Of a DNA stretch of 64,000 nt, positions 19,876 to 30,257 are shown one piece after another (position 1 is the first letter of the stretch; each line of letters begins with the position of its first letter). The notes under the pieces were generated by a model. The model was given only the letters and a program-made list of their open reading frames with translations, was not told the origin of the DNA and made no database searches. A program made the translations under genes and the position numbers. Source of the stretch: Enterobacter sp. Cy-643 (GTDB lineage Bacteria; Pseudomonadota; Gammaproteobacteria; Enterobacterales; Enterobacteriaceae); the NCBI RefSeq assembly GCF_011752815.1, contig NZ_VWWV01000004.1, positions 62,001-126,000 of the forward strand. The letters run 5' to 3'.

Positions 19876-19970
19876 CTTCCCCTCACTCCAAAGGGGAGAG
19901 GGAGAAAACAAAAGCCATGGGAAATCTTGTTTATTCCCTCTCCCTTCCAGGGAGAGGATTAGGCTGAGGG
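19876..19970. repeat. Intergenic inverted repeat (copy C), double unit
   Basis: Two units face each other after xylB: CCCCTCACTCCAAAGGGGAG near 19879 and CCCTCTCCCTTCCAGGGAGAG near 19935, ending GGATTAGGCTGAGGG. It is the same family as copies A, B and D and probably protects or ends the xylAB transcript. Confidence 0.7.
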
Positions 19971-20114
19971 CACAAATTGCGGTTGAAGAAGATGCCGGAC
20001 GTACAGCGAGCCGTTCATCGTCTCAAACCAACATCATCCTGTCCGTTTTTGGTCTTATCATCCGCGGCTTCCCTTGTCAGAATGGTTTTAACCTCACTAG
20101 CAAGGAGTCCGAAA

Positions 20115-20663
20115 ATGTCTCGTTCAGCCCTGATCAATATTGATACCCAACGGTCCTTCTTCCACCGGAATTACTGGCAGGAGGACGATGTCCCTGCATT
20201 CCAGCGGGCGATGCTAGAGCTTATTACGGGCTGCCAGCAGAAAGGCGTGCCGGTGGTGGATATCTTCCATGTGGATGAAGATGATGTCTTTTCGCTGGCC
20301 TCCGGGTTTGTTACGCCGATGCCATTTTTACGCCATCAGCCAGCGGTCAGTTTTCAGAAACATGTCCATAACGCCTTTACCGATACCGGACTGGATCATT
20401 GGCTCCGTGTGCGAGACATCAACCGTCTGATTATCTGTGGGATCCGTACCGAGCAATGCTGCGAAACTACCGCGCGGGTGGCGTCAGACTTGGGATACCG
20501 GGTTTCTTTTGTTAGCGAGGCGATGCTGACCTTCCCGATGAGCTGGAAAGGCGTTACGCTGGACGCCGTCACCCTACGCCACCGCACGGAAACCGTGCTG
20601 GCAGGGCGGTTCGCCGAAATTCAAACTGTAGCCGAGTGCCTGGAGTCGCTGGAATGCGTGTAG
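20115..20663 (+). CDS. Isochorismatase-family cysteine hydrolase
   Basis: Cytoplasmic hydrolase of 182 residues. Family features: the N-terminal catalytic Asp in LINIDTQRSFF, a Lys in VSFQKHVHNAF, and the Cys-nucleophile region ICGIRTEQCCETTARVASDLG. The start at 20115 is supported by AAGGAG at 20102-20106. The natural substrate is unknown; relatives include amidases and nicotinamidase-like enzymes. The stop overlaps the next gene's start by 10 bp, so it is co-expressed with a GlxA-type regulator. In E. coli this place, between xylB and wecH, holds yiaA-yiaB. Confidence 0.85.
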   Translation: MSRSALINIDTQRSFFHRNYWQEDDVPAFQRAMLELITGCQQKGVPVVDIFHVDEDDVFSLASGFVTPMPFLRHQPAVSFQKHVHNAFTDTGLDHWLRVRDINRLIICGIRTEQCCETTARVASDLGYRVSFVSEAMLTFPMSWKGVTLDAVTLRHRTETVLAGRFAEIQTVAECLESLECV

Positions 20664-21577
20664 GGGTCTGGTTTGTGGTGCTGCCGGGGGTTTTGTCCCT
20701 CGATCTGAGCGGCCCGGCGGAAACGCTGGTGCTGGCGAGGAACGCGTTTGATCTGCACTACATTGGCCCGGACCCTGAGGTCGAAACCTCTATCGGCCTG
20801 ACGTTCAGCGGCATTCAGCCGTTACCCGACAACCTTCCCGCCGGGAGCCTGCTGGTGCTGCCCGGCGTATGCGATTCAAACCGATTCTTTGCCACACCGC
20901 AGGCGGAAGACGTCCGGTGCTGGTTAACCCGCCTGCAGCCGCAGATCCACAGCCAGCAGCTTACTCTGATGTGCGTTTGTTCCGGGGCATTGTTGGCAGC
21001 CCGCGCGGGTTTGATGCACGGTATTCAGTGCACAACGCACCATGACGTGCTTGAAAGGCTGAAAGCCGCTGCGCCGGGCGCGCAGGTGAAAGATAACCGC
21101 ATTTTTGTGGAAGACAGGGGCATCTGGACCAGCGCAGGGATTACATCGGGGATCGATCTCGCTTTGCATTTGATTAACCGCTACTGCGGCCCGCGGATGG
21201 CACTCGATGTTGCCAGAGAGATGGTGGTCTGGTTCCGCCGCTCGGGTGACGACCCGCAGCTTTCGCCCTGGCTCCGTTACCGGAACCACATTCATCCGGC
21301 GGTGCATCGTGCGCAGGATCTGCTCTCGGCTGCGCCTGAGGCGGCCTGGCCGATCCCGGAAATTGCTAACCGGGTGCACGTTAGTCCCCGACATTTATCC
21401 CGCCTGTTTCAGCACCACCTGGGCATTTCCGTACGCGACTATCTGGAGCAACTGCGGCTGGCGGTGGCGGAACAGCGGCTGCAGCAGGGGCAGCGTATGG
21501 AACAGGCGGCCAGCGCCGCCGGGTTTTCCTCTTTGCGCCAGTTCCATCGAGCCAGAGGCCGGAGCCGCGACGCTTAG
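20654..21577 (+). CDS. GlxA-type transcriptional regulator (DJ-1/PfpI plus AraC HTH)
   Basis: Regulator of 307 residues. The N-terminal half is a DJ-1/PfpI amidotransferase-like domain (about 4-170; the nucleophile-elbow segment is [15 protein letters not shown]) and the C-terminal half an AraC HTH pair ([20 protein letters not shown] and [18 protein letters not shown]). I chose ATG 20654 ([12 protein letters not shown]), with GGAG upstream, over the GTG at 20636. It overlaps the isochorismatase gene and probably controls it in response to a nitrogenous metabolite (inference). Its stop codon overlaps that of wecH on the opposite strand. Confidence 0.88.
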   Translation: MRVGVWFVVLPGVLSLDLSGPAETLVLARNAFDLHYIGPDPEVETSIGLTFSGIQPLPDNLPAGSLLVLPGVCDSNRFFATPQAEDVRCWLTRLQPQIHSQQLTLMCVCSGALLAARAGLMHGIQCTTHHDVLERLKAAAPGAQVKDNRIFVEDRGIWTSAGITSGIDLALHLINRYCGPRMALDVAREMVVWFRRSGDDPQLSPWLRYRNHIHPAVHRAQDLLSAAPEAAWPIPEIANRVHVSPRHLSRLFQHHLGISVRDYLEQLRLAVAEQRLQQGQRMEQAASAAGFSSLRQFHRARGRSRDA

Positions 21578-22569
21578 CTCACCAGCTTTTTGCGATCGAG
21601 CTTTCCAACGCCAACGGCCAGCAGCAGGCTGCCCGCCAGGGTCGCGCCGAAGATCCACAGAATATCCAGCACCGGCCAGTGGGTCAGCTCGATATTATGG
21701 GTGCGCAGGTAATGGATAATCAGCGCATGAAACCCGTAAATACCCAGCGAGTAGCGTGAGATAAACGTCAGGCCGGGCAGCGGGCGCTGGTTCAGGCAGT
21801 TTTTGGCGACGACCAGCAGGCTGATGGCGGCGATAAACACCAGCGGGCCGCAGTAGACGTAAAAGGTTTCGGCGAAGTTTTTGTTGATTTCCAACAGCCG
21901 ATGCGTGCCCAGCGCAATGGCGATGACGCAAATCACAAACAGGCTGCCCGCCAGGCCACTCACACCTTTTCTTTGGGTATCGAGCATCCCAATCGCCCGG
22001 CCAAGCAGCCCATAAAGCACGTAATAGAAGGTGTCACCGTTTATATAAAGGTTAACGGGTAGCCAGCGCATATTGCCTAACGTCTGCGGTACCGTGTTGG
22101 GGTTGGCCACCACGCCGAGCAGCACCATCAGCCCCAGAATTGTCACGGCGCTGACCTTCTTCACCTGAATCAGCGGTGAAAGCAGGTAAATCACCATAAT
22201 CGCGAAGAAAAACCACAGGTGATAGAACACAGGCTTGACCAGGATGTAGCGTAGCGCAAGGCCGGTGCTGATGGGGGTAAACAGCCAGATATACAGCAGC
22301 GCAATGGCGCTATAAAACAGCAGGCAGCTGGCTATCCGTAGGAAGTGGCGCTGCTGCGCGCTGCGTTCACCAAAAAACAGGTATCCAGAGATCATGAAAA
22401 ACAGCGGGACGCTAACGCGAGAAGCCGAGTTCAGAACGTTGGAAAAGTCCCAGCTGAACGCAGTGACGGTGTGTGGATTCGTGATGTACCAGGTCGTGGT
22501 GTGGATCATGACTACCATCAGGCAGGCGATGCCCCGAAGGTTATCTATCCAGTTTATTTTTTGCTGCAT
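21574..22569 (-). CDS. wecH: WecH, O-acetyltransferase for enterobacterial common antigen
   Basis: Integral membrane acyltransferase (acyltransferase_3 family, about ten hydrophobic segments) that in E. coli O-acetylates GlcNAc residues of enterobacterial common antigen. The start at 22569 ([17 protein letters not shown]) gives 331 residues, the same as E. coli WecH/YiaH; the ORF is open 102 bases further upstream, but that extension has no homology. The family motif with the catalytic His lies in [10 protein letters not shown]. Its last four bases overlap the end of the converging GlxA-type regulator. Confidence 0.93.
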   Translation of the reverse strand: MQQKINWIDNLRGIACLMVVMIHTTTWYITNPHTVTAFSWDFSNVLNSASRVSVPLFFMISGYLFFGERSAQQRHFLRIASCLLFYSAIALLYIWLFTPISTGLALRYILVKPVFYHLWFFFAIMVIYLLSPLIQVKKVSAVTILGLMVLLGVVANPNTVPQTLGNMRWLPVNLYINGDTFYYVLYGLLGRAIGMLDTQRKGVSGLAGSLFVICVIAIALGTHRLLEINKNFAETFYVYCGPLVFIAAISLLVVAKNCLNQRPLPGLTFISRYSLGIYGFHALIIHYLRTHNIELTHWPVLDILWIFGATLAGSLLLAVGVGKLDRKKLVS

Positions 22570-22714
22570 TCGTTCCTCTGAACCCGTTTGCTTACCCGTG
22601 TCCGGAAATATCTGAGTTTGCCCGGCGCATCTTGCTATCCCCGTGGCGGCTTCGCAAAATGCCTGCTGCACGAGGAGTTGATATAAGAAACCGAGTTTAA
22701 CGTACTGGTAGCAA

Positions 22715-23056
22715 ATGATGATGGCAGAAAGAAAAAATAGGCTCCTCTTAACCGCTTTGCTGGCGTTAATGCTCAGCGCCTGCAGTTCTACGCCACAACA
22801 AGGCCAGGCCGCGCAGAAGCTGCACCCGGTGGTTCACACCGAAGCGATGGAGCTTGCCTGTAAAAATCAGGCCGCTTATCGCTACAACACCCAGCCGCAG
22901 CGCATTAACCTGTCAGACTTTAAGCAGTATCAGGCCAGCTACGAAATGATGGGCAGCACCGCCCGCAAAGAGGGTTTTACCTGTTCGTTTGATGAAAGCG
23001 GTCAATTTTCACACCTTTCCAGCCGCGAAAACCTCAACCAACGCGCAACAACCTGA
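22715..23056 (+). CDS. ysaB: Small lipoprotein YsaB
   Basis: Predicted outer-membrane or periplasmic lipoprotein of 113 residues. It has a signal peptide with lipobox LSAC and Cys near position 23, followed by a Ser/Thr/Gln-rich linker. The C-terminal half ([19 protein letters not shown] and [19 protein letters not shown]) matches E. coli YsaB, which is also encoded beside glyQ in the same orientation. Function is unknown. Three adjacent ATG-type starts (MMMAE) leave the exact start uncertain by two residues. Confidence 0.85.
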   Translation: MMMAERKNRLLLTALLALMLSACSSTPQQGQAAQKLHPVVHTEAMELACKNQAAYRYNTQPQRINLSDFKQYQASYEMMGSTARKEGFTCSFDESGQFSHLSSRENLNQRATT

Positions 23057-23164
23057 CGCCTTTCTCCCTCACGGCCGTTCCGTTGCCGTGTTGATACAAC
23101 TCGACCGCGTTTGCGTATATACTGGCCGCTTCTCTTAAATCCACCGAACGCGTGCGAATTCAAC

Positions 23165-24076
23165 ATGCAAAAGTTTGATACCAAGACCTTTCAAGGCCTG
23201 ATCCTGACTTTACAGGACTACTGGGCTCGCCAGGGCTGCACCATTGTTCAACCTTTGGACATGGAAGTGGGCGCAGGCACCTCTCACCCGATGACCTGTC
23301 TGCGTGCCTTAGGGCCGGAGCCAATGGCCACCGCTTATGTGCAGCCGTCCCGCCGTCCTACCGATGGCCGCTACGGCGAAAACCCGAACCGTTTACAGCA
23401 CTACTACCAGTTCCAGGTAGTGATTAAGCCTTCTCCGGACAACATTCAGGAGCTGTACCTCGGGTCACTGAAAGAGCTGGGTATGGATCCGGAGATCCAT
23501 GACATTCGTTTCGTGGAAGATAACTGGGAAAACCCAACGCTTGGCGCGTGGGGCCTGGGCTGGGAAGTCTGGCTCAACGGTATGGAAGTGACGCAGTTCA
23601 CCTATTTCCAGCAGGTCGGCGGCCTCGAGTGTAAGCCGGTAACCGGTGAGATCACCTACGGCTTAGAGCGCCTTGCCATGTACATTCAGGGCGTAGACAG
23701 CGTTTACGACCTCGTCTGGAGCGACGGCCCGCTGGGGAAAACCACCTACGGCGACGTGTTCCACCAGAACGAAGTGGAGCAGTCCACCTATAACTTCGAA
23801 TACGCTGACGTGGACTTCCTGTTCACCTGCTTCGAGCAGTACGAGAAAGAAGCGCAGCAGCTGCTGGCGCTGGAAACTCCGCTGCCGCTCCCGGCCTACG
23901 AACGTATTCTGAAAGCCGCTCACAGCTTTAACCTGCTGGATGCGCGCAAGGCCATTTCCGTGACCGAGCGCCAGCGCTACATTCTGCGCATTCGCACCCT
24001 GACCAAAGCCGTGGCTGAAGCCTACTACGCTTCTCGTGAAGCGCTTGGCTTCCCGATGTGCAATAAGAAAAACTAA
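23165..24076 (+). CDS. glyQ: Glycyl-tRNA synthetase alpha chain
   Basis: Catalytic subunit of the bacterial alpha2-beta2 glycyl-tRNA synthetase, which activates glycine and transfers it to tRNA-Gly. The start at 23165 ([20 protein letters not shown]) yields 303 residues as in E. coli; the ORF is open further upstream without homology. Class II active-site stretches such as [10 protein letters not shown] and [17 protein letters not shown] are intact. It is followed after 9 bp by glyS. Confidence 0.98.
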   Translation: MQKFDTKTFQGLILTLQDYWARQGCTIVQPLDMEVGAGTSHPMTCLRALGPEPMATAYVQPSRRPTDGRYGENPNRLQHYYQFQVVIKPSPDNIQELYLGSLKELGMDPEIHDIRFVEDNWENPTLGAWGLGWEVWLNGMEVTQFTYFQQVGGLECKPVTGEITYGLERLAMYIQGVDSVYDLVWSDGPLGKTTYGDVFHQNEVEQSTYNFEYADVDFLFTCFEQYEKEAQQLLALETPLPLPAYERILKAAHSFNLLDARKAISVTERQRYILRIRTLTKAVAEAYYASREALGFPMCNKKN

Positions 24077-24085
24077 GAGGCCGCC

Positions 24086-26155
24086 ATGTCTGAAAAAACT
24101 TTTCTGGTGGAGATCGGCACTGAAGAGCTGCCACCAAAAGCCCTGCGCAGCCTGGCTGAATCCTTCGCTGCCAACGTTACCGCCGAGCTGGATGCGGCCA
24201 ACATCGCCCACGGCGAAGTAAAATGGTTTGCTGCCCCGCGTCGTCTGGCGCTGAAAATCGCGAATCTGGCGGCTTCACAGCCGGATCGAGAAGTCGAAAA
24301 ACGCGGCCCTGCAGTGTCTGCGGCGTTCGATGCCGAAGGTAAACCAAGCAAAGCCGCCGAAGGCTGGGCTCGTGGCTGCGGGATCACCGTAGACCAGGCC
24401 GAGCGTCTGGCGACCGACAAAGGCGAGTGGCTGATGTACCGCGCCCACGTGAAGGGCGAAAGCGTGCAGGCTCTGCTGCCGAACATGATCGCCACTTCTC
24501 TGGCGAAGTTGCCGATTCCTAAGCTGATGCGCTGGGGCGCGTCCGATATCCAGTTCGTGCGTCCGATTCATACCGTGACGCTGCTGCTGGGTGACGAGCT
24601 GATCCCTGCCACTATTCTGGGCATTCAATCCGCCCGCGTCATTCGCGGCCATCGCTTTATGGGCGAGCCAGAGTTCACCATCGACAATGCCGACCAGTAC
24701 CCGCAGATCCTGCTGGAGCGCGGGAAGGTCATTGCCGATTACGAAGCGCGTAAAGCCGTCATCAAACGTGATGCCGAAGAAGCTGCCCGTAAAATCGGCG
24801 GTCAGGCCGATCTGAGCGAAAGCCTGCTGGAAGAAGTTACCTCGCTGGTGGAATGGCCGGTGGTGCTGACCGCGAAGTTCGAAGAGAAATTCCTGGCCGT
24901 GCCTGCCGAAGCGCTGGTTTACACCATGAAGGGTGACCAGAAGTACTTCCCGGTCTACGCGGCCGACGGCAAACTGCTGCCGAACTTCATCTTCGTGGCG
25001 AACATTGAGTCCAAAGACCCGGTGCAAATCATCTCCGGTAACGAGAAGGTGGTTCGCCCACGCCTGGCGGACGCCGAGTTCTTCTTCAATACCGACCGCA
25101 AAAAGCGCCTGGAAGACAATCTGCCGCGTCTGGAAACCGTGCTGTTCCAGAAAGAGCTGGGCACCCTGCGCGACAAAACCAACCGTATCGAAGCCCTTTC
25201 CGGCTGGATTGCGGGCCAGATTGGTGCCGACGTGAACCACGCGACCCGTGCAGGCCTGCTGTCCAAGTGCGACCTGATGACCAACATGGTGTTCGAGTTT
25301 ACCGACACCCAGGGCGTGATGGGCATGCACTACGCGCGCCACGATGGTGAAGCGGAAGACGTGGCGGTTGCGCTGAACGAGCAGTACCAGCCACGCTTTG
25401 CGGGCGATGCCCTGCCGTCTAACCTGGTAGCCTGTGCGGTGGCGATTGCCGACAAGATGGACACCCTTGCGGGCATCTTCGGCATCGGCCAGCATCCGAA
25501 AGGCGACAAAGATCCGTTCGCACTGCGCCGTGCCGCGCTGGGCGTGCTGCGTATTATCGTCGAGAAAAACCTGCCGCTGGATCTGCAGACCCTGACCGAA
25601 GAAGCGGTTCGCCTCTACGGCAGCAAGCTGACCAACACCAACGTGGTGGATGAGGTTATCGACTTTATGCTGGGTCGCTTCCGCACCTGGTATCAGGAAG
25701 AAGGCCACGCGGTTGACACCATCCAGGCGGTACTGGCGCGTCGTCCTACCAAACCGGCTGATTTCGATGCCCGTATGAAGGCGGTTTCTCACTTCCGTAC
25801 TCTGGAAGCGGCGGCGTCTCTGGCGGCGGCGAACAAGCGTGTTTCCAACATTCTTGCCAAGTCTGACGAAGTGCTGAACGACACCGTACAGGCCACCGTG
25901 CTGAAAGAAGCCGAAGAAATTCGCCTGGCGACCAACGTCGTCGTGCTGCGCGATAAGCTACAGCCGTACTTCGCCGAAGGCCGTTACCAGGAAGCCCTGG
26001 AAGAGCTGGCGAACCTGCGCGAGCCGGTGGATGAGTTCTTCGACAAAGTGATGGTAAACGCAGAAGATAAAGATCTGCGTATTAACCGCCTGACGCTGCT
26101 GACCAGGCTGCGCGAGCTGTTCCTGCAGGTGGCGGACATCTCTCTGCTGCAGTAA
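24086..26155 (+). CDS. glyS: Glycyl-tRNA synthetase beta chain
   Basis: tRNA-recognition subunit of glycyl-tRNA synthetase; 689 residues, identical in length to E. coli GlyS and conserved throughout. It contains the tRNA_synt_2f core and a C-terminal anticodon-binding (DALR-like) domain. It is co-transcribed with glyQ and ended by a strong terminator. In E. coli the downstream neighbours are cspA and yiaG; here a chemoreceptor and an AraC/SnoaL pair lie between glyS and yiaG. Confidence 0.98.
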   Translation: MSEKTFLVEIGTEELPPKALRSLAESFAANVTAELDAANIAHGEVKWFAAPRRLALKIANLAASQPDREVEKRGPAVSAAFDAEGKPSKAAEGWARGCGITVDQAERLATDKGEWLMYRAHVKGESVQALLPNMIATSLAKLPIPKLMRWGASDIQFVRPIHTVTLLLGDELIPATILGIQSARVIRGHRFMGEPEFTIDNADQYPQILLERGKVIADYEARKAVIKRDAEEAARKIGGQADLSESLLEEVTSLVEWPVVLTAKFEEKFLAVPAEALVYTMKGDQKYFPVYAADGKLLPNFIFVANIESKDPVQIISGNEKVVRPRLADAEFFFNTDRKKRLEDNLPRLETVLFQKELGTLRDKTNRIEALSGWIAGQIGADVNHATRAGLLSKCDLMTNMVFEFTDTQGVMGMHYARHDGEAEDVAVALNEQYQPRFAGDALPSNLVACAVAIADKMDTLAGIFGIGQHPKGDKDPFALRRAALGVLRIIVEKNLPLDLQTLTEEAVRLYGSKLTNTNVVDEVIDFMLGRFRTWYQEEGHAVDTIQAVLARRPTKPADFDARMKAVSHFRTLEAAASLAAANKRVSNILAKSDEVLNDTVQATVLKEAEEIRLATNVVVLRDKLQPYFAEGRYQEALEELANLREPVDEFFDKVMVNAEDKDLRINRLTLLTRLRELFLQVADISLLQ

Positions 26156-26181
26156 TCGCTTTGCTTTAAGCAGAAATCCTT

Positions 26182-26206
26182 AAACCCGCTTCGGCGGGTT
26201 TTTTAT
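26182..26206 (+). terminator. glyQS terminator
   Basis: AACCCGC-TTC-GGCGGGTT stem followed by a T run, 27 bp after the glyS stop. Confidence 0.9.
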
Positions 26207-26261
26207 TAATTTTTTTACTTTCAAATATCAATGGATTAACAAAAAGTCGCGTCTGGGGCGG

Positions 26262-26288
26262 TAAGGTAAATTTGCGCCGAACCGATAT
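26262..26288 (+). promoter_or_regulatory. Candidate sigma-28 (FliA) promoter of the chemoreceptor gene
   Basis: TAAGGTAA at 26262-26269, an 11-base spacer, then ACCGATAT at 26281-26288. The FliA consensus is TAAAGTTT-N11-GCCGATAA; the -10 element matches 6 of 8, the -35 element 5 of 8, and spacing is exact. It lies 38 bp before the ATG of a methyl-accepting chemotaxis protein, the expected target class. Confidence 0.65.
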
Positions 26289-26326
26289 ATCTCATATCGG
26301 CCATTACTTCAGGAACGTTGGGCGCT

Positions 26327-27988
26327 ATGAAAAATATCAAAGTTATCACCGGAATTGTCACTACGCTGGGGATCTTCAGCGTGCTCTTGCTGGTGACCGG
26401 GGCTCTGTACTACTCCTCCGTCAGCAGCGATCGCCTTAACTTCCAGAATACCGGCCTGCTGAACTACCAACAGCAACAGCTGGGCGGCAGCTTCCAGACG
26501 CTGGTTGAAACTCGCGTCACCATCAACCGCGTGGCGATCCGCGTGCTGAAAAATCAGCGTGACCCTGCCTCGCTGGAGGCGATGAACAAGCTGCTGGCGA
26601 ATGCCGGTGTGCTGCTGGCGGATGCGCAAAAGCAGTTCTCCAGCTACATGGATTCCGACGATGTGCCGGGCCAGGATAAAGCCCTGGACGACAAAGCGGC
26701 GGCCAGCTTCAAGCAAATGCACGACGTCATGGCTCAGTCCATTCAGTTCCTGAAGGCCGATAACTACCAGGCCTATGGCAACCTCGACGCCCAGCAGGCT
26801 CAGGACGATTTCAAAGCCGTTTACGGCCAGTGGCTGACTCAGAACACCCGGCTGTTGAAGGCCGCCAGCGCGGAAAACCAAAGCAGCTATACCGGTATGC
26901 TCTGGACGCTGGGCACCATTTTACTGATTGTCATCGCGGCGCTGGTGGTTATCTGGCTGGGGCTGCAGCGCGTGCTGCTGCGCCCGCTGAAAAACGTAAT
27001 GGGGCATATCCAGGCGATCTCTGAGGGGGATTTAACTCGCGCGATCGACGCCGAAGGGCGCAGCGAAATGAGCCGCCTGTCTGCCGGGCTTAAATCCATG
27101 CAGCAATCGCTGGCGAAGACCGTGAGCGTGGTGCGCGACAATGCGGACTCCATTTACACCGGCGCCAGCGAAATCTCTGCCGGCAGCAGCGATCTTTCCT
27201 CCCGCACCGAGCAGCAGGCGGCGGCGCTGGAGGAGACGGCGGCCAGCATGGAGCAGCTCACCGCGACCGTGAAACAGAACACCGATAACGCACGTCAGGC
27301 AACCGGCCTGGCGAAAAACGCCTCCGAAACCGCGCAGAAAGGCGGGCGCGTGGTGGATAGCGTGGTCAGCACCATGAATGAAATCGCCGAAAGCTCCGGT
27401 AAAATCGTGGATATCACCAGCGTTATCGACAGCATTGCCTTCCAGACCAACATTCTGGCGCTGAATGCCGCGGTAGAAGCCGCGCGTGCGGGCGAGCAAG
27501 GGCGTGGATTTGCCGTGGTTGCCGGCGAAGTCAGAACGCTGGCCAGCCGCAGCGCCCAGGCAGCGAAAGAGATTAAAGTGCTGATTGAAAACTCGGTGTC
27601 GCGCATTGATACCGGCTCCAGTCAGGTGCGTGAAGCCGGGGCCACCATGAAGGAGATCGTTTCGGCGGTCACCCGCGTGACTGACATCATGGGCGAAATA
27701 GCGTCGGCCTCTGAAGAGCAAAGTAAAGGCATTGAGCAGGTCGCGCAGGCGGTATCCGAGATGGACAGCGTGACCCAGCAGAACGCCTCGCTGGTGGAAG
27801 AGTCCGCCTCTGCCGCTGCGGCTTTGGAAGACCAGGCGAGCGAGCTACGCCTGGCGGTGGCGGTGTTCCAGCTTCAGCAGACCGGCGGGCGCCGCGTGGA
27901 GGCGGTGCAGGAAAAACTCCGCCCGCAGCCAGCGACATTAAAACCGCAAGCGGCCTCAGCCTCTGATGCAAACTGGGAAACGTTCTGA
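26327..27988 (+). CDS. Methyl-accepting chemotaxis protein, Tar/Tsr type
   Basis: Inner-membrane chemoreceptor of 553 residues. TM1 is at about 6-28, a periplasmic four-helix Tar-type sensor domain follows (about 30-185), TM2 at about 190-212, then a HAMP domain and the cytoplasmic signalling domain with the conserved hairpin tip ([20 protein letters not shown]). The C-terminus ends in NWETF, the CheR/CheB docking pentapeptide, marking a high-abundance-type receptor. The ATG at 26327 is preferred over a TTG at 26318. The ligand is not predictable from sequence. E. coli has no receptor gene at this site. Confidence 0.93.
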   Translation: MKNIKVITGIVTTLGIFSVLLLVTGALYYSSVSSDRLNFQNTGLLNYQQQQLGGSFQTLVETRVTINRVAIRVLKNQRDPASLEAMNKLLANAGVLLADAQKQFSSYMDSDDVPGQDKALDDKAAASFKQMHDVMAQSIQFLKADNYQAYGNLDAQQAQDDFKAVYGQWLTQNTRLLKAASAENQSSYTGMLWTLGTILLIVIAALVVIWLGLQRVLLRPLKNVMGHIQAISEGDLTRAIDAEGRSEMSRLSAGLKSMQQSLAKTVSVVRDNADSIYTGASEISAGSSDLSSRTEQQAAALEETAASMEQLTATVKQNTDNARQATGLAKNASETAQKGGRVVDSVVSTMNEIAESSGKIVDITSVIDSIAFQTNILALNAAVEAARAGEQGRGFAVVAGEVRTLASRSAQAAKEIKVLIENSVSRIDTGSSQVREAGATMKEIVSAVTRVTDIMGEIASASEEQSKGIEQVAQAVSEMDSVTQQNASLVEESASAAAALEDQASELRLAVAVFQLQQTGGRRVEAVQEKLRPQPATLKPQAASASDANWETF

Positions 27989-28080
27989 TTTTTTTCGTTG
28001 CCAGCGCTGAACGAAGAGACTCTGGGGGTGGTTTCCGAAGGTACAGGACTTCCGATTCCACCCCCGCGAACAGGCATGAT

Positions 28081-28827
28081 TCATCCTGCTGACGGCTGGC
28101 AGGATGACACTTTAAATTGTCCGGGCGTCTTGCCAAATCTCAACCGAAACGCCTCTATGTAAGCGCTGATATTGCTGTAGCCACTTCGCTCGGCGACTTC
28201 ACTGATGGGCAAACCCGACGTTATCCACTGGAGTGAGGACACTATTTTCGCCTGTTGCCGCCACTGGCTGAAACTTAATCCGGTTTGCTGATTGAACAAA
28301 CGGCTGAGATTTCTGACGCTTAGTCCCCATTGCTGAGCAAGCTGCGCCTGATCGAGCCTGGTGGCGGGGTGTCTCAATAATTCCTCTGCAACGTTACGCG
28401 CCCGGCGATCCGAAGGCAAAGTGAGCTCGAGAGGCCATTGTGGGAGCTGCTTTATTTCATGGCTCAGGAGCGTGAGAAGGTTACATAAATAATCAGATGA
28501 CAGGGGCTGGTTAGCATTAAGTTCTAAACGCGCCAGCAGCGCAAACACAAAATGGTCCGCCCCGTAAACCCCCGGTTCAGGTGGGAATAAGGAGCAGGAG
28601 GCGGCAGAGAGATAAAGGCTGCTTCCTTTGACGTTGCCCGGAAACCAGGCCCGGTGCTCTATTCCGGTGGGAAACCAACCCAGCGTGCCGGCGGTAACGT
28701 GCCACTGCGCCTGTAGCGTTTCAATCACCATCACGCCCTGCTCAAGCCAATAAAGCTGCCCCGAGGTATGTTTGTGCCAGGGCGTTGAGTGTTGACGCAA
28801 ATAATCAATTTTTTGTGTTTTTATCAT
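28081..28827 (-). CDS. AraC-family transcriptional regulator
   Basis: Regulator of 248 residues with an N-terminal cupin-like sensor region (HKHTSGQLYWLEQG motif near residue 18) and a C-terminal AraC HTH pair (DQAQLAQQWGLSVRNLSRLF and ISEVAERSGYSNISAYIEAF). It is transcribed divergently from a small SnoaL-like gene with a 92-bp shared gap, so that gene is its most likely target. The closest class is the one-domain-cupin AraC regulators that sense small hydrophobic or aromatic effectors; the effector is unknown. Confidence 0.88.
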   Translation of the reverse strand: MIKTQKIDYLRQHSTPWHKHTSGQLYWLEQGVMVIETLQAQWHVTAGTLGWFPTGIEHRAWFPGNVKGSSLYLSAASCSLFPPEPGVYGADHFVFALLARLELNANQPLSSDYLCNLLTLLSHEIKQLPQWPLELTLPSDRRARNVAEELLRHPATRLDQAQLAQQWGLSVRNLSRLFNQQTGLSFSQWRQQAKIVSSLQWITSGLPISEVAERSGYSNISAYIEAFRLRFGKTPGQFKVSSCQPSAG

Positions 28828-28919
28828 TTGGCTGATTAACCGTAAAAGTTGTCTTGATACGGATAATATCCAGTTGTTAATGCTTTGTAGACTGGGGGCT
28901 CCAACAAAAGGAGTTTTCT

Positions 28920-29312
28920 ATGAAATCGCAAAGCCAGAGCGTCATTGACGCATTGCAGGAAATTATTTGTCGCCCCGAGCATGATGAACAAAAAATTGCA
29001 CAGTACTTTGCTGCGGATTACCGGCAAATCGTCGATGGCAAATCACTGAGCTATGATGACTTCATTAATCATATGCGCGCGCTAAAAGTGCAGACCCAAA
29101 AAATGCATCTGATAGTTAAGGCCGCCGTTGGGGAAGGAGACACCGTATTTACGCAGCACTATGTCAAGGTCGAGAAAAGTGAGACTGAATGGAGTGAATT
29201 CGAAGTGTTTGCCCGATTTACCTTACTGGCTGGAAAAATTCATCGTTGCGAAGAGGTAACCCGGATGATTCACGGGGTGAGCGAGGACAGTGATTTTGGC
29301 AGCAGGCGCTGA
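28920..29312 (+). CDS. SnoaL/NTF2-like small protein
   Basis: Protein of 130 residues with the NTF2-like pattern: an N-terminal helix, YFAADYRQIVDGKSLSYDDF, then alternating beta strands (DTVFTQHYVKVEKSE, SEFEVFARFTLLAGKIHRCE). The fold is used by ketosteroid-isomerase-like enzymes and binding proteins. GGAG precedes the ATG. The gene is divergent from an AraC regulator and followed by a terminator. The substrate is unknown, and no catalytic Asp/His set can be assigned with confidence. Confidence 0.75.
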   Translation: MKSQSQSVIDALQEIICRPEHDEQKIAQYFAADYRQIVDGKSLSYDDFINHMRALKVQTQKMHLIVKAAVGEGDTVFTQHYVKVEKSETEWSEFEVFARFTLLAGKIHRCEEVTRMIHGVSEDSDFGSRR

Positions 29313-29377
29313 TTTTCTTTAGTACCCACCACGATGTTGCCAGAGACAGGAGCTAAGACGGTGGCTTCTTAATGACA

Positions 29378-29404
29378 AACCCCGCATCATGGCGGGGTTG
29401 TTTT
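29378..29404. terminator. Terminator between SnoaL-like gene and yiaG
   Basis: AACCCCGC-CATCAT-GGCGGGGTT stem followed by TTTTC. It lies between converging genes; the plus strand has the better T run. Confidence 0.8.
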
Positions 29405-29423
29405 CTTGCGGTACAGCGGTTTT

Positions 29424-29711
29424 CTAACTGATTAACTGTTTACTAAGGCCTGGGTTGGCCTGAATCAGACGCATTAATTTCAGTTCGGTGATGGAGGGCT
29501 TGAGTCGTCTGGACTCCCATTCCTGCACCATCGTTACGCTAACCCCCATCACCTGAGCAAAATCATCGATTTTTAGTCCGGTACTTTTACGTAGCTGCTC
29601 AAACTCCGAGAAGGCGCTGGGTTTCTGACTCAGGCTAACGGCCTGATTATCTTTAAAAACAATCTGCTCAAGACTGCTAAGCAGCTCAATCATTGGATCT
29701 TTATATTCCAT
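29424..29711 (-). CDS. yiaG: YiaG, HTH-type DNA-binding protein
   Basis: Predicted transcriptional regulator of 95 residues with a C-terminal Xre/HigA-like helix-turn-helix (TGLKIDDFAQVMGVSVTMVQ then EWESRRLKPS). It is close to E. coli YiaG (96 residues), including the N-terminal MEYKDPMIELLSSLEQIVFK. The start at 29711 is chosen on that homology and a GAGG-like ribosome site; the longer ORF start at 29753 lacks support. Function is unknown. E. coli places cspA next to this gene, but no cold-shock gene is visible here. Confidence 0.9.
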   Translation of the reverse strand: MEYKDPMIELLSSLEQIVFKDNQAVSLSQKPSAFSEFEQLRKSTGLKIDDFAQVMGVSVTMVQEWESRRLKPSITELKLMRLIQANPGLSKQLIS

Positions 29712-30257
29712 TGAGAACTCCTCATAAATCACACAGCGAGAACGTGAACGCAAAGAAGCCTATTAACTGTAGCTGGATTTAAAGCGTGCGTGGGATCACG
29801 CGAGTGGCTAAACGTGCTGCAAAAAATGCTTATGCGTTTCAGCTGAATACGCAGTCGAAGTAAGCGCTTGAAAAGCCATAGATGCAGGCTTTTAGTATAA
29901 ATATGTAAATAGTTATGCGGTTTATGACATCATGCCTGAGGCAGAGGTGCTGGCCGCAGCGGGCAAAGATAAAATTTTGCTGGACTGTCTAATGTACTCA
30001 CATTAAAAAATAACTCATCCGCTGATGCGGTACAAAACCAAATAAAATTAGATTGGCCGTTATTAATTAGATGTCTAATGAATTAATTGTGTGTTTTGTT
30101 TTGCTGTCGTTTATTTATCCTGCGTTTCACTGTCGGTGCTATACGTTGTATTTTGCGGTATCTGAATATAAAAAGATGTGTTTTTAACATTTACCATTAA
30201 TTCAATGATTTCAATTCCTTAATACCTAATCGTGGTTTTAAATAAAGGAACTTTATT
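29712..30257. promoter_or_regulatory. Long AT-rich control region upstream of the MipA-like gene
   Basis: A 546-bp gap without a convincing gene. The motif TGTCTAATG occurs twice, at 29986-29994 and 30072-30080. The second copy sits inside an imperfect dyad, TTAATTAGA-TG-TCTAATGAATTAA, around 30062-30085. These may be operator sites for the downstream porin-like gene. AAAGGAA before 30258 is the ribosome site. Confidence 0.4.

Noticed and set aside
24275-25792. Antisense 505-codon ORF opposite glyS
   Set aside because: glyS is full length and conserved; the antisense frame has no start signal and low-complexity His/Arg/Gly composition.
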